Shown: positions 1 to 6,523, counted from the first letter of the stretch. The stretch: 7,486 nucleotides of DNA from JBEBBU01 sp041158225 (GCA_041158225.1 JBEBBU010000078.1:1-7486); one strand, 5' to 3'. Translations and numbers: made by a program. Notes: a model not told the origin generated them from the letters alone.

Positions 1-1415
1 GCTTCCTGGGATAGCCTGTCCAGCAGATATTCACGGTAAGCATACTCCCGCATCATCCGCTGCAGCATGGCCTGGGACTTCGGATCCTGGTTCGGCTGGT
101 GGCTGGCTTCAGCGTACCACGTGTGTAAATGCTGCCCTGTGCTCTGCAGCAGTTGCTGCCATATCTCGATTTCAAAGCGCCGCTTTTCGCTGCTGGCTTC
201 AATGCCAAGTTTCTGGATCAGCGGCTTTAGGGTCAGTGACAGCAGCAGCGTGACCAGAATAACGCCAAATGCTGTCGCCAGCAGGATGTCGCGGTGAGGC
301 AGGGCACTACCGTCCAGCATGGTGAGAGGTATGGAAAATGCCGCAAGCCCTGACACAGGGCCTCGCGCACCCATCCAGACCAGAATGGCGGATTCCTTCC
401 AGTTGAGAAAAGCCTGGCTGGACCTGTGGGTCATGCGTGTCAGGCGGATCAGAAGTACCGACAACAGTCTCGCTGTGAGCAGTGCTACCACTACCAGTGG
501 AATCAGGGTCAGTACCAGCACGGTATCTTCATGCGGGAGCGATACCATGATATCAGGCAGTTCCATGCCTATCAGCAGGAATGTCACGGCCTGTAACACA
601 AATATCAGGTGTTCCCACAAGGCTGAATTGGCCAGGCGTCCGCGAAACTCCGGTGACTGATACTCGGTATAGCCCACATAGATGGCAACGGTGACTATCG
701 CCAGGATAGGGGAGCCTTCCAGCGAATCAGCGATGGCATAGCTGGCAAATGGCAGCACCATGACTACAGCATTGACTGCCGTTTTTTTGTCTGCAAACTG
801 CCTGATCAGCAGGGATGCCAGCCATCCCGTGACCATACCTACGGCCAGCCCTGCCAGCAGCGCCTTGCCGAAAATCTCCATGCCTTCTGCCGCGCTTATC
901 TGCCCATGCAGTGCTGCCAGTATGGCCAGATGATAGGCGGTCAGGCCGCTTACGTCATTCAGAAGACTTTCCCCTTCAAGCAGGGTAATCAGGCGCGAGG
1001 GTAGCCGCTCGGTCACGCCGGCAGCGTTCAGGGCCACTGAGTCGGTGGGAGAAAGTATGGCGCCCAGCGCCAGTGCCAGCGGCCAGCTGATGTCTGAAAC
1101 ACTGGTAATGACAGCACCAACGGCCAGGGTGGAGGCAACGACCGGGATAATGGTCAGCTTGATGACCTGGGAGCCCACCCGTCTGAGATCGTGCAGGGAT
1201 GACTGCAGAGCGCCTCCGTAGACCAGAGGCACCAGAAAGAAACTGATCACCATGCCTGGATCCGGGGGGATGGTCAGGGAAAATGGAAGCAGGCTGATGA
1301 CGGCTCCCAGTAGTATGACTGGCAGAATATTGTTCCAGCCTCTGTTGACCAGCAGGGCGGAAGCTACAGTGGCCACCAGCAGATACAGGGCAATCGCATT
1401 AAAGGGGTTGTGCAT
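1..1415 (-). CDS. Na+/H+ antiporter, CPA1 family (3' end cut off by window edge)
   Basis: Probable inner-membrane monovalent cation/proton antiporter, which would exchange cytoplasmic Na+ (or K+) for protons in pH and salt homeostasis. The window holds 471 complete codons from the start; the C-terminus lies beyond base 1. The protein is a run of hydrophobic helices to about residue 400. It carries CPA1 hallmarks: LSPTDSVAL at 121-129, EGESLLND at 147-154 whose Asp154 matches the ion-binding Asp of the family's 'ND' motif, and ARGPVSGLAA at 350-359. After residue 400 a hydrophilic, probably cytoplasmic tail begins (KRRFEIEIWQ onward), as in YjcE/NhaP-like members. The start is secure: the ATG is preceded directly by an in-frame TGA, and AGGAG lies 8 bases upstream. 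The gene is divergent from the AEC permease. The family call is strong; the substrate ion and exact subfamily are not determined here. Confidence 0.93.
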   Translation of the reverse strand, partial: MHNPFNAIALYLLVATVASALLVNRGWNNILPVILLGAVISLLPFSLTIPPDPGMVISFFLVPLVYGGALQSSLHDLRRVGSQVIKLTIIPVVASTLAVGAVITSVSDISWPLALALGAILSPTDSVALNAAGVTERLPSRLITLLEGESLLNDVSGLTAYHLAILAALHGQISAAEGMEIFGKALLAGLAVGMVTGWLASLLIRQFADKKTAVNAVVMVLPFASYAIADSLEGSPILAIVTVAIYVGYTEYQSPEFRGRLANSALWEHLIFVLQAVTFLLIGMELPDIMVSLPHEDTVLVLTLIPLVVVALLTARLLSVLLIRLTRMTHRSSQAFLNWKESAILVWMGARGPVSGLAAFSIPLTMLDGSALPHRDILLATAFGVILVTLLLSLTLKPLIQKLGIEASSEKRRFEIEIWQQLLQSTGQHLHTWYAEASHQPNQDPKSQAMLQRMMREYAYREYLLDRLSQE

Positions 1416-1423
1416 TCATCTGT

Positions 1424-1428
1424 CTCCT
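1424..1428 (-). promoter_or_regulatory. Shine-Dalgarno of the antiporter gene
   Basis: AGGAG read on the minus strand, 8 bases before the ATG at 1415-1413. An in-frame TGA sits immediately before that ATG, so no upstream extension is possible. A nearby ATG in another frame (1419-1417) reaches a stop after six codons, so it is not the start. Confidence 0.75.
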
Positions 1429-1441
1429 GCCATGGTTCTGT

Positions 1442-1471
1442 CCTATACTCGGCGCTTCGCTGTCAGTTCAA
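1442..1471 (-). promoter_or_regulatory. Candidate sigma70 promoter for the antiporter
   Basis: On the minus strand TTGAAC (1471-1466) and TATAGG (1447-1442) are separated by 18 bp. Each matches 4 of 6 consensus positions. Transcription would begin roughly 20 bases before the antiporter ATG, leaving a short leader that contains the AGGAG. It is a weak match found by eye in a 63-bp divergent gap; position and strand fit, but nothing else supports it. Confidence 0.3.
1444..1449 (+). promoter_or_regulatory. Candidate -10 box for the AEC permease gene
   Basis: TATACT matches the TATAAT -10 consensus at 5 of 6 positions and lies about 30 bases upstream of the GTG at 1479. No good -35 is present at 16-18 bp spacing. 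The box overlaps the candidate antiporter -10 on the opposite strand. If real, it rules out the far-upstream GTG at 1410 as the translation start. Confidence 0.25.
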
Positions 1472-1478
1472 TCATTGG

Positions 1479-2426
1479 GTGTCTGTCTTGCCTGCCGTCC
1501 TTGAGATTACCATTCCGGTTTTTCTGCTCATCCTGATGGGATATGCTTCGGTCAGGATGGCATGGATCAGGCGCGGCCAGATGGATGTTCTGGCGTTTTT
1601 CGTCATCAATTTTGCCTTGCCTGCGCTGCTTTTCCTGGCTATTGTCCGCCACCCCCTGCTGACCCTGCAGCATATCCGCTTACTGCAGGCCTATACGCTG
1701 GCTTCGCTCACCGTTTTTGTAGCCGTGGCTATGGTTGCTGCCTTGATCACGCGGCGTGGCCTGCTTCAGGGTACCAAACTGGCCATGGGCACGGCATTTT
1801 CCAACAGCGCATTCATGGGCTATCCCATCGCGCAGCGGGTGATCGGCGAGCAGGCGGGTGACATGCTGGTCATCTATGTTGCCGTGGAAAATCTTTTACT
1901 GCTGCCTCTGGCGCTTACAATGCTGGCGCTTGGTGAGCATAGCGGCAGGCAGGGTATCAGCATCTTTTGGGGAGTGCTGTCAGGTGTTTTGCGCAAGCCA
2001 CTCATTCTGGCTATCCTTGGCGGCATCGCCTGTTCGCTTTTCCGGCTGGAAGTGCCGGTTGTGGCGGGTCGTTGTCTTGACATGCTGTCCGGGGCTGCAG
2101 CGCCGGTGGCGCTTTTCTATATTGGAGGCATTCTGTCCGGTCTGCAAATGGGGCATCTGGCGCGCGATATTCTGGGTATTACCCTGGCCAAGCTGCTGTT
2201 GCATCCGCTGGCGGTATTGCTGGCCTGCATCCTGATGGCCATCGACAGTACTGATCTGGCCAGGGCGGCTGTGCTGAATGCCGCCATGCCCATGTTCAGC
2301 ATCTATCCCATTCTGTGCCAGAAATATGATCCACAGGGGGCATGTGCCGCTTCTCTTGTCGTTGCTACTGCCGTCTCTTTTTTCACGCTGACCACCGCAT
2401 TATGGTTGCTGGATAACGGGTTCTAG
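1479..2426 (+). CDS. AEC (auxin efflux carrier) family permease
   Basis: Inner-membrane transporter of the AEC family, whose bacterial members are mostly putative exporters of small organic acids such as malate or malonate; the substrate here is unknown. From GTG 1479 the protein has 315 residues, the usual family length, and is hydrophobic throughout with about ten predicted helices. Family-like signatures are NFALPALLF at 44-52, AFSNSAFMGYPI at 106-117 (the conserved SN..F.G.P stretch), AAPVALFYIGGIL at 207-219 and LNAAMPMFSIYP at 266-277. The N-terminus LEITIPVFLLILMGY is also typical. The start is uncertain. GTG 1479 and TTG 1488 both fit the family N-terminus, but neither has a clear Shine-Dalgarno. 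GTG 1410 would overlap the divergent antiporter gene and add an unlikely leader. The gene ends in TAG within a CTAG shared with the convergent MCP gene. Confidence 0.88.
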   Translation: MSVLPAVLEITIPVFLLILMGYASVRMAWIRRGQMDVLAFFVINFALPALLFLAIVRHPLLTLQHIRLLQAYTLASLTVFVAVAMVAALITRRGLLQGTKLAMGTAFSNSAFMGYPIAQRVIGEQAGDMLVIYVAVENLLLLPLALTMLALGEHSGRQGISIFWGVLSGVLRKPLILAILGGIACSLFRLEVPVVAGRCLDMLSGAAAPVALFYIGGILSGLQMGHLARDILGITLAKLLLHPLAVLLACILMAIDSTDLARAAVLNAAMPMFSIYPILCQKYDPQGACAASLVVATAVSFFTLTTALWLLDNGF

Positions 2427-4495
2427 AAGCGTCCCATGCCTCGCTCATCATCATCCAGTGGCAGGATGGTAAAGGCTGATGAGGCTGCAGGTGAAGCATC
2501 CTGGCGGGGTTCTGCTACGGGCCTGCCAGTCGTGACAACGGATGGGTGGGTAAAGGTTGCTGCTGCGGTTGTGCCATGTGTTTCGAGTCTGAATCTGGCC
2601 AACTCCTCGTTCAGTCTTGAGGCGATACTGGTCAGCTGCGACGAAGCGCTGGCCAGTTCTTCAGACTGCTGGCTGCCACGCAGGGATAGTGTGGCCAGCT
2701 GGTTCATGGCCTGATTGATCTGGGAAACACCCTGCGACTGCTCGCTGCTTGCGGCTGATATCTCTCCCACCAGATCCTGCACCTGCACGACATTACGTAC
2801 GATTTCATTCAGCATCAGGCTGGTTTCATCGGCAAGCCGCACGCCATCGGTAACCCGCACTGATGACTCTTCAATCAGTTCAGCTGTTTCCTGGGCAGCT
2901 TTGGCACTTCTTCCGGCCAGATTCCGGACTTCCTGTGCCACGACGGCAAAACCCCGTCCATGCTGGCCTGCGCGGGAGGCTTCAACCGCGGCGTTAAAGG
3001 CAAGCAGATTGATCTGGAACGCTATTTCATCAATAGCTTTATTGATTCTGGCAATCGATTTTGCAGATTCCTGGATTTTGGACATGGCTTCCAGCATGAC
3101 AGCCATTTTTTCTTTGCCCATCTGTGCCATTTCCATGGCCTTAACCACAATCTGCCGGGCGGAACTGGTATTGTCACTATTGGCCTTGATCTGGGCATCA
3201 GTTTCTTCGAGGCTGGCGGTGATCTCTTCAATGGCGGCAGCCTGCTGCTGGTTGGCGGTTGCCTGATCCTGCGCCAGACCATTGAGCTGTCTTGATGCGC
3301 TACCGACCTCAAGCGCCATTTTGGAGAGTATGCTCATGCTCTGGTTGAGATTGCCCAGAGAGTTGTTGACACTGGCCTTCAGCGTGTCCAGTTCTCCACG
3401 CGCAACATCGTGGATCCGGTGTGTCAGATCATTGGCGGCGACATGGGCCATGACTGCATTGACGCTGTGGATGGTGGACTGCAGTGCCAGTGTTGAATTG
3501 TTAACGCTTCTTTTGAGGCGGTCAAGATCGCCTTGTGTTGCAATCTCGATTCTCTGGTCAAAGATTCCGGATTCCATGGCTCCCATGACCTGACTGGTAT
3601 TTTCCAGAGCTTCCTGCAGGCCAGTCATCATGCTGTTGAAGGCGAGCGCTGTCTGGCCGATCTCATCCATGGACTTGACATCAATCCTTTGCGAAAAGTC
3701 ACCGCTGTTGTTGATCTTCAGCATGACATTTTTCATTTCTGACAGAGGGCCGTTAATGGAGCGGGTGACCAGTATTCCCAGCAGTGCAGAGAGCAGCAGG
3801 GATAACGCCGCCACTAGTTTGACAATAAATGCTGAGGATTCGACCGTTTCTGCCGCGAGAGTCTTTTCTTTTTCGGCTTCGTTAACGTTGAGTTCGATCA
3901 GTTTCAGCAGTGATTCTTCGGCCTTGTTGTAGAGCGGCCGCTGTTTTTCGTAGAGATCATAGAATACAATGAACAGCCGTTTCTGCTCGGCTTCCTTGGT
4001 ATTGACGCTAAGAGCCTGAGTGACCTCACTTAGTTGTGTATCAATGGCTTTCCAGTTTTCCCATTCGCCAAGAAACTGCTTCCATATAACGTCGTGGGCT
4101 TCAGTACGCTGCACCTTGGCAAACTGCTCGAAGCCCTGATCGGCGCGTCCCCAGGCCTTGCGTTTTCTGTCCAGTGTATCGGCGAAACGATCCTGCGCAA
4201 GGTAATTGTTTTCCCAGATGGCAACTTCCATGGTTCTCATCCGGATGGCCGTTCTCGCTTCGTTGATGATCTCAAGCGAATGTACCGAAGGCAGGCGAAT
4301 ATCGGCAATCTGTCTGAGTGAATGACCGGTGCTGCTGACGCCCTCAGAACCCGTGTAGGCACCCACAAGCACGAAAGTCAAAGCTACCGAGACCAGCACC
4401 ACCAGTCGGGTGAAGATGGAGACGCGACTGAACAGACCGCCCGTCACCGCCAAACTGGAGAAGGTTGTGTTTTCCACACTGGGAGATTTTGCCAT
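2423..4495 (-). CDS. Methyl-accepting chemotaxis protein with several HAMP units
   Basis: Transmembrane chemoreceptor of 690 residues that should control the CheA kinase through CheW. Layout: short cytoplasmic N-terminus; membrane helix 1 at about 28-47; periplasmic sensor about 48-221, mostly helical and resembling the four-helix-bundle (4HB) type; membrane helix 2 at about 222-244; HAMP about 245-297; two further HAMP-like units around 300-390 that share a 45-residue-period repeat; signalling domain about 400-635. The hairpin tip is clear (FNAAVEASRAG, GRGFAVVAQEVRNLAGRS, 500-530). AAAIEEITAS at 419-428 fits the methylation consensus, with Glu423/Glu424 as targets. The tail after 635 is Ala/Pro/Thr-rich and ends in GMGRF, so there is no NWETF-type CheR/CheB tether. 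The start ATG has AGGAA 6 bases upstream. The ligand cannot be told. The gene is convergent with the AEC gene (4-base overlap) and divergent from the small membrane protein. Confidence 0.96.
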   Translation of the reverse strand: MAKSPSVENTTFSSLAVTGGLFSRVSIFTRLVVLVSVALTFVLVGAYTGSEGVSSTGHSLRQIADIRLPSVHSLEIINEARTAIRMRTMEVAIWENNYLAQDRFADTLDRKRKAWGRADQGFEQFAKVQRTEAHDVIWKQFLGEWENWKAIDTQLSEVTQALSVNTKEAEQKRLFIVFYDLYEKQRPLYNKAEESLLKLIELNVNEAEKEKTLAAETVESSAFIVKLVAALSLLLSALLGILVTRSINGPLSEMKNVMLKINNSGDFSQRIDVKSMDEIGQTALAFNSMMTGLQEALENTSQVMGAMESGIFDQRIEIATQGDLDRLKRSVNNSTLALQSTIHSVNAVMAHVAANDLTHRIHDVARGELDTLKASVNNSLGNLNQSMSILSKMALEVGSASRQLNGLAQDQATANQQQAAAIEEITASLEETDAQIKANSDNTSSARQIVVKAMEMAQMGKEKMAVMLEAMSKIQESAKSIARINKAIDEIAFQINLLAFNAAVEASRAGQHGRGFAVVAQEVRNLAGRSAKAAQETAELIEESSVRVTDGVRLADETSLMLNEIVRNVVQVQDLVGEISAASSEQSQGVSQINQAMNQLATLSLRGSQQSEELASASSQLTSIASRLNEELARFRLETHGTTAAATFTHPSVVTTGRPVAEPRQDASPAASSAFTILPLDDDERGMGRF
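3359..3589 (-). repeat. Internal protein repeat (tandem HAMP-like units) in the MCP
   Basis: Residues 303-334 and 348-379 of the MCP align without gaps at a 45-residue offset. Shared positions include VM at the start, then RI, A.G.LD.LK and SVNNS at the end. The pattern (helix, connector with RI and a small residue, acidic start of a second helix) fits HAMP repeats stacked between the first HAMP and the signalling domain. At DNA level the two copies are diverged, so this is an old duplication. Confidence 0.7.
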
Positions 4496-4667
4496 TTCTG
4501 TTTCCTGAACTGATCGACGCCGACTATCTTACGCAAGAATAGGCCTTAAATTCTACCTTGGCCGATTATTTAACCTTTTTATTCATATGATTATTTTGCG
4601 CCAGGCTTGATGTGCCGAATGATCGGAATACTTGCACTGAGCCTCCTGTCAGGGTACAAGTGCAGGC
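4496..4667. promoter_or_regulatory. Divergent AT-rich promoter region between the MCP and small membrane protein genes
   Basis: A 172-bp gap that should hold promoters for both divergent genes. It is clearly AT-rich around 4540-4600 compared with the flanking genes. For the MCP the best -10 is TAGAAT on the minus strand (4555-4550, 5 of 6), without a recognisable -35 at 16-18 bp. The MCP Shine-Dalgarno (AGGAA) is at 4506-4502. On the plus side no convincing sigma70 pair was found. An imperfect nested inverted repeat lies just before the plus-strand start, at about 4634-4664. Confidence 0.5.
4634..4664. repeat. Imperfect nested inverted repeat before the small membrane protein gene
   Basis: GCACT at the left pairs with AGTGC at the right, and within them CCTG-T-CAGG forms a short inner palindrome, with unpaired bases between. 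The right arm ends a few bases before the ATG at 4668, so a hairpin in the mRNA could cover the initiation region. The stems are short (5 and 4 bp), so chance is a real possibility. Confidence 0.25.
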
Positions 4668-5048
4668 ATGACGAGTCAATCACATGTTGCCGCCGGGTCG
4701 TTGTCTGAACTGGTGGCCTATATCATCCTTTTTCTCCTGGCTCAGGTGCTGATTTTCTACCTGTCGCGCTGGATCAAAAACCATATTGCTGGCCGTAACC
4801 AGAGTATGCTGAAAGAATTGCTTGCACGGGATGTCAGGGATCTGCTCGATCTGCGCAGCAACATGAAAGCCAGAAAGGCATGGGACGCACCTGAAAACCG
4901 CTGGCTGGCTGCGCTGATCAACAAGGCCATCCATATGAAGGTGCAGAAAGAGGTCGTTGGCAGGCGTAGGAACGCTGTCAGGAAGCGGCAACTCGAACAG
5001 GCTGAAGTTGCCAGAGAGCTGCCTGATGTTCCGGACGATATACCTTAG
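4668..5048 (+). CDS. Small single-pass membrane protein of unknown function
   Basis: A 126-residue protein that I do not recognise. It has one strong membrane helix at about 14-34 (LVAYIILFLLAQVLIFYLSR). After it comes a basic, helical, charge-rich segment (35-115) with KARKAW and GRRRNAVRKRQ, and an acidic end (ELPDVPDDIP). By the positive-inside rule the basic C-terminal part should be cytoplasmic. Coding is supported by the coherent membrane-plus-charged design and by its place opening a plus-strand run divergent from the MCP. The ATG has only a poor Shine-Dalgarno (CAGGG lies about 13 bases upstream). The BLUF gene follows 75 bp downstream on the same strand, with no terminator seen between them, so co-transcription is possible. 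Confidence 0.72.
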   Translation: MTSQSHVAAGSLSELVAYIILFLLAQVLIFYLSRWIKNHIAGRNQSMLKELLARDVRDLLDLRSNMKARKAWDAPENRWLAALINKAIHMKVQKEVVGRRRNAVRKRQLEQAEVARELPDVPDDIP

Positions 5049-5123
5049 GCAAAACACCTACCTTCTTTGAGGCTAATGCGTTATCTTTAAGACCTGTTGC
5101 ATGAACAGGTGGGGATTGCTGGT

Positions 5124-5597
5124 ATGGATGATGAGGCGGCAAGCACCGTCAAGACTATGGTATATGCAAGCGTTGCCAACCATCCGTTTACTGAAGATGA
5201 CATCCTGGAGCTTCTGTCAGCAGCCAAACGCAACAACGCTGCTAACGGCATTACCGGTATGTTGCTCTACCATGATGGTTTTTTCATGCAGGCGATTGAG
5301 GGTGAGGTGGAGCAGGTGGATCGCCTGTTTGATCGTATCAGGCGTGACCGTCGGCACAAGATGGTCGTGATCGTGCATGAGGAAAAGGCGATGGAGCGTG
5401 CCTTTGCAGACTGGCGTATGGGATTCAGCTATCTCCGGGATGCGGGTACGAATGTTCGTGGATTCTCGCCGGATGAGATCAGGGGCTATTCAAACTTCCT
5501 GGAAAGGCCGGACCTGGATTTTTTCAGTGAGAAGCCGAGTCGGGTGAAGGAACTGCTGCTTTCCTTCCGTCATCGTGCACTGCATTCAAGTGGTTGA
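5124..5597 (+). CDS. Short BLUF-domain blue-light sensor protein
   Basis: Cytoplasmic FAD-binding photoreceptor of 157 residues. The BLUF domain fills about 10-103, followed by a C-terminal extension of about 55 residues that is partly helical (EIRGYSNFLER, VKELLLSFRHR) and has no enzymatic domain. This is the architecture of short BLUF proteins such as BlsA and PixD, which act through protein partners. Photocycle residues are all present: Tyr14 (YAS), Asn38 (NN), Gln56 (FMQ), Trp97 and Met99 (WRMGF). Their spacing equals that of AppA Tyr21, Asn45, Gln63, Trp104 and Met106. ITGMLLYHDG at 43-52 is also typical of the family. ATG 5124 is chosen because GGTGGGG lies about 9 bases upstream; TTG 5097 in the same frame would add nine residues. 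The partner is unknown; neighbours are the small membrane protein and an exported orphan. Confidence 0.93.
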   Translation: MDDEAASTVKTMVYASVANHPFTEDDILELLSAAKRNNAANGITGMLLYHDGFFMQAIEGEVEQVDRLFDRIRRDRRHKMVVIVHEEKAMERAFADWRMGFSYLRDAGTNVRGFSPDEIRGYSNFLERPDLDFFSEKPSRVKELLLSFRHRALHSSG

Positions 5598-5651
5598 CAT
5601 GCAGCGGTAACCCATCATTTTCTCTAGCCCAGATCCAAAGTACTTGACTGC

Positions 5652-5672
5652 CAGGCATACAGTCTTTGCCTG
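5652..5672. repeat. 6-bp perfect stem-loop upstream of the exported orphan gene
   Basis: CAGGCA, a 9-base loop, then TGCCTG. It sits in the 95-bp gap between the BLUF gene and the ATG at 5693, ending 20 bases before it. No T-run follows on either strand, so it does not look like an intrinsic terminator. It could be an operator or an mRNA hairpin, or chance. Confidence 0.3.
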
Positions 5673-5692
5673 ATCACTACCCCAATCCCTGT

Positions 5693-6424
5693 ATGAACCT
5701 GATCCGATGGCTTGTGTGGATGCTTTTGCCTGTCAGTCAGCATCTCATGGCCGATGCGCAGCTTCAGGACAGGATGATCCTGTATCTGCGCGGTGATATC
5801 CGTAATGCTGAACCTGACATCGTCACCGTGAACGGTGTATACGATCTGAATACGCAATGGGGTACGCTTGAAACGGCACTACGTGCTGGTACTTATACCA
5901 ACCAGCCGGGCCTCTGGTCCTACAAGATCGAGGGTATCACCCCTGAGTTTTGGGGAAACCATCGCCTTGCCTTGAGAGTCGTCAAGAACAATGATTATCC
6001 CTCGACCGGTTCGGTACAGGATACCCGCGTAGCCCAGCGCGTCATGGGGGCATACCAGCCGTTTGCATCACTGGATGCACTCAGTAGTCTGTCTGTGCAT
6101 CTTGATGCTGGCGTGGCTGAAAACTTCACTGGCGCCCATGGCGCTACGCTGCTACCCAATGGGCAGGGGGCGCTTAATATCCTGCCCATCTGGGCTGTCA
6201 AGCTGGGCTGGCCATCGGTTGTCCCAGACCGGAAGTACGTGTTGTCATGGAGCAATTTTGATATTTTCGATCCGTATCCTGCTTCCCAGCCTTTCCTGCA
6301 GTTTGAAGTGCAGCAGGAGGTCGAAAAAGTCATGTACTACGGCTATGTGCGTTACCGCTGGGATTACACAGTAGACCAGTTCTACGCGCTCTACCTGACA
6401 CTGGGGCTGGAATTGCCAAACTGA
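5693..6424 (+). CDS. Probable exported protein of unknown function
   Basis: I do not recognise this 243-residue protein (counted from ATG 5693). The N-terminus reads as a signal peptide: MNLIRW, a hydrophobic LVWMLLPV core, then a plausible cleavage after HLMA before DAQLQ. The mature part is rich in aromatic residues and short alternating segments (KYVLSWSNFDIFDPY, FLQFEVQQEV, VMYYGYVRYRWDY, QFYALYLTLGLELPN). That fits a beta-rich periplasmic protein or a small outer-membrane barrel, although the last residue is Asn rather than the usual terminal Phe. There are no cysteines in the mature part and no lipobox. ATG 5693 is preferred because it begins the signal peptide, but no Shine-Dalgarno is visible; TTG 5666 is an in-frame alternative. 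A 6-bp stem-loop lies just upstream. It may be expressed with the BLUF gene. Confidence 0.68.
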   Translation: MNLIRWLVWMLLPVSQHLMADAQLQDRMILYLRGDIRNAEPDIVTVNGVYDLNTQWGTLETALRAGTYTNQPGLWSYKIEGITPEFWGNHRLALRVVKNNDYPSTGSVQDTRVAQRVMGAYQPFASLDALSSLSVHLDAGVAENFTGAHGATLLPNGQGALNILPIWAVKLGWPSVVPDRKYVLSWSNFDIFDPYPASQPFLQFEVQQEVEKVMYYGYVRYRWDYTVDQFYALYLTLGLELPN

Positions 6425-6447
6425 AAGATACCGGCTTTTGATTGACA

Positions 6448-6523
6448 TGGAGCTGGTGACAAGATTCGAACTCGCGACCGGCTGATTACAAATCAGCTGC
6501 TCTACCGACTGAGCTACACCAGC
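6448..6523 (-). tRNA. tRNA-Thr (anticodon UGU)
   Basis: A complete 76-base tRNA with encoded CCA (6450-6448). The acceptor stem GCTGGTG/CACCAGC pairs perfectly over 7 bp and begins G1-C72, C2-G71, as in threonine tRNAs. The D arm GCTC/GAGC has an 8-base loop containing GG. The anticodon stem GCTGA/TCAGC encloses TTTGTAA, giving anticodon TGT (6490-6488), which reads ACA and related Thr codons. The T arm carries TTCGAAT and closes with two G-U pairs. The discriminator base is U73, where E. coli tRNA-Thr has A. It stands alone and is divergent from the methyltransferase gene. Confidence 0.97.

Noticed and set aside
67..660. Plus-strand open frames opposite the antiporter
   Set aside because: Low-complexity Ser/Arg-rich translations antisense to a clear CPA1 transporter; shadows of the real gene.
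2436..3932. Several long open frames on the plus strand opposite the MCP (for example 2715-3266, 183 codons)
   Set aside because: They are antisense to a highly conserved chemoreceptor, show no domain or sensible composition, and arise from codon bias on the other strand.
4561..4568. GCCGATTA, close to the flagellar sigma28 -10 consensus GCCGATAA, on the plus strand
   Set aside because: No TAAA-type -35 at the required spacing (the nearby TAAA is about 5 bp too close), and it points away from the MCP gene.
4680..5057. 125-codon minus-strand frame opposite the small membrane protein
   Set aside because: The plus frame has a coherent membrane helix and charge pattern and a sensible position; the minus translation shows no recognisable structure. 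Since both are orphans, a homology search would settle it.
5652..5672. Stem-loop considered as a terminator of the BLUF gene
   Set aside because: No following U-tract on either strand; kept only as an inverted repeat.
6421..6447. Possible terminator after tRNA-Thr (AAAG...CTTT around CCGG)
   Set aside because: Only a 4-bp AT-rich stem and no T-run on the minus strand.
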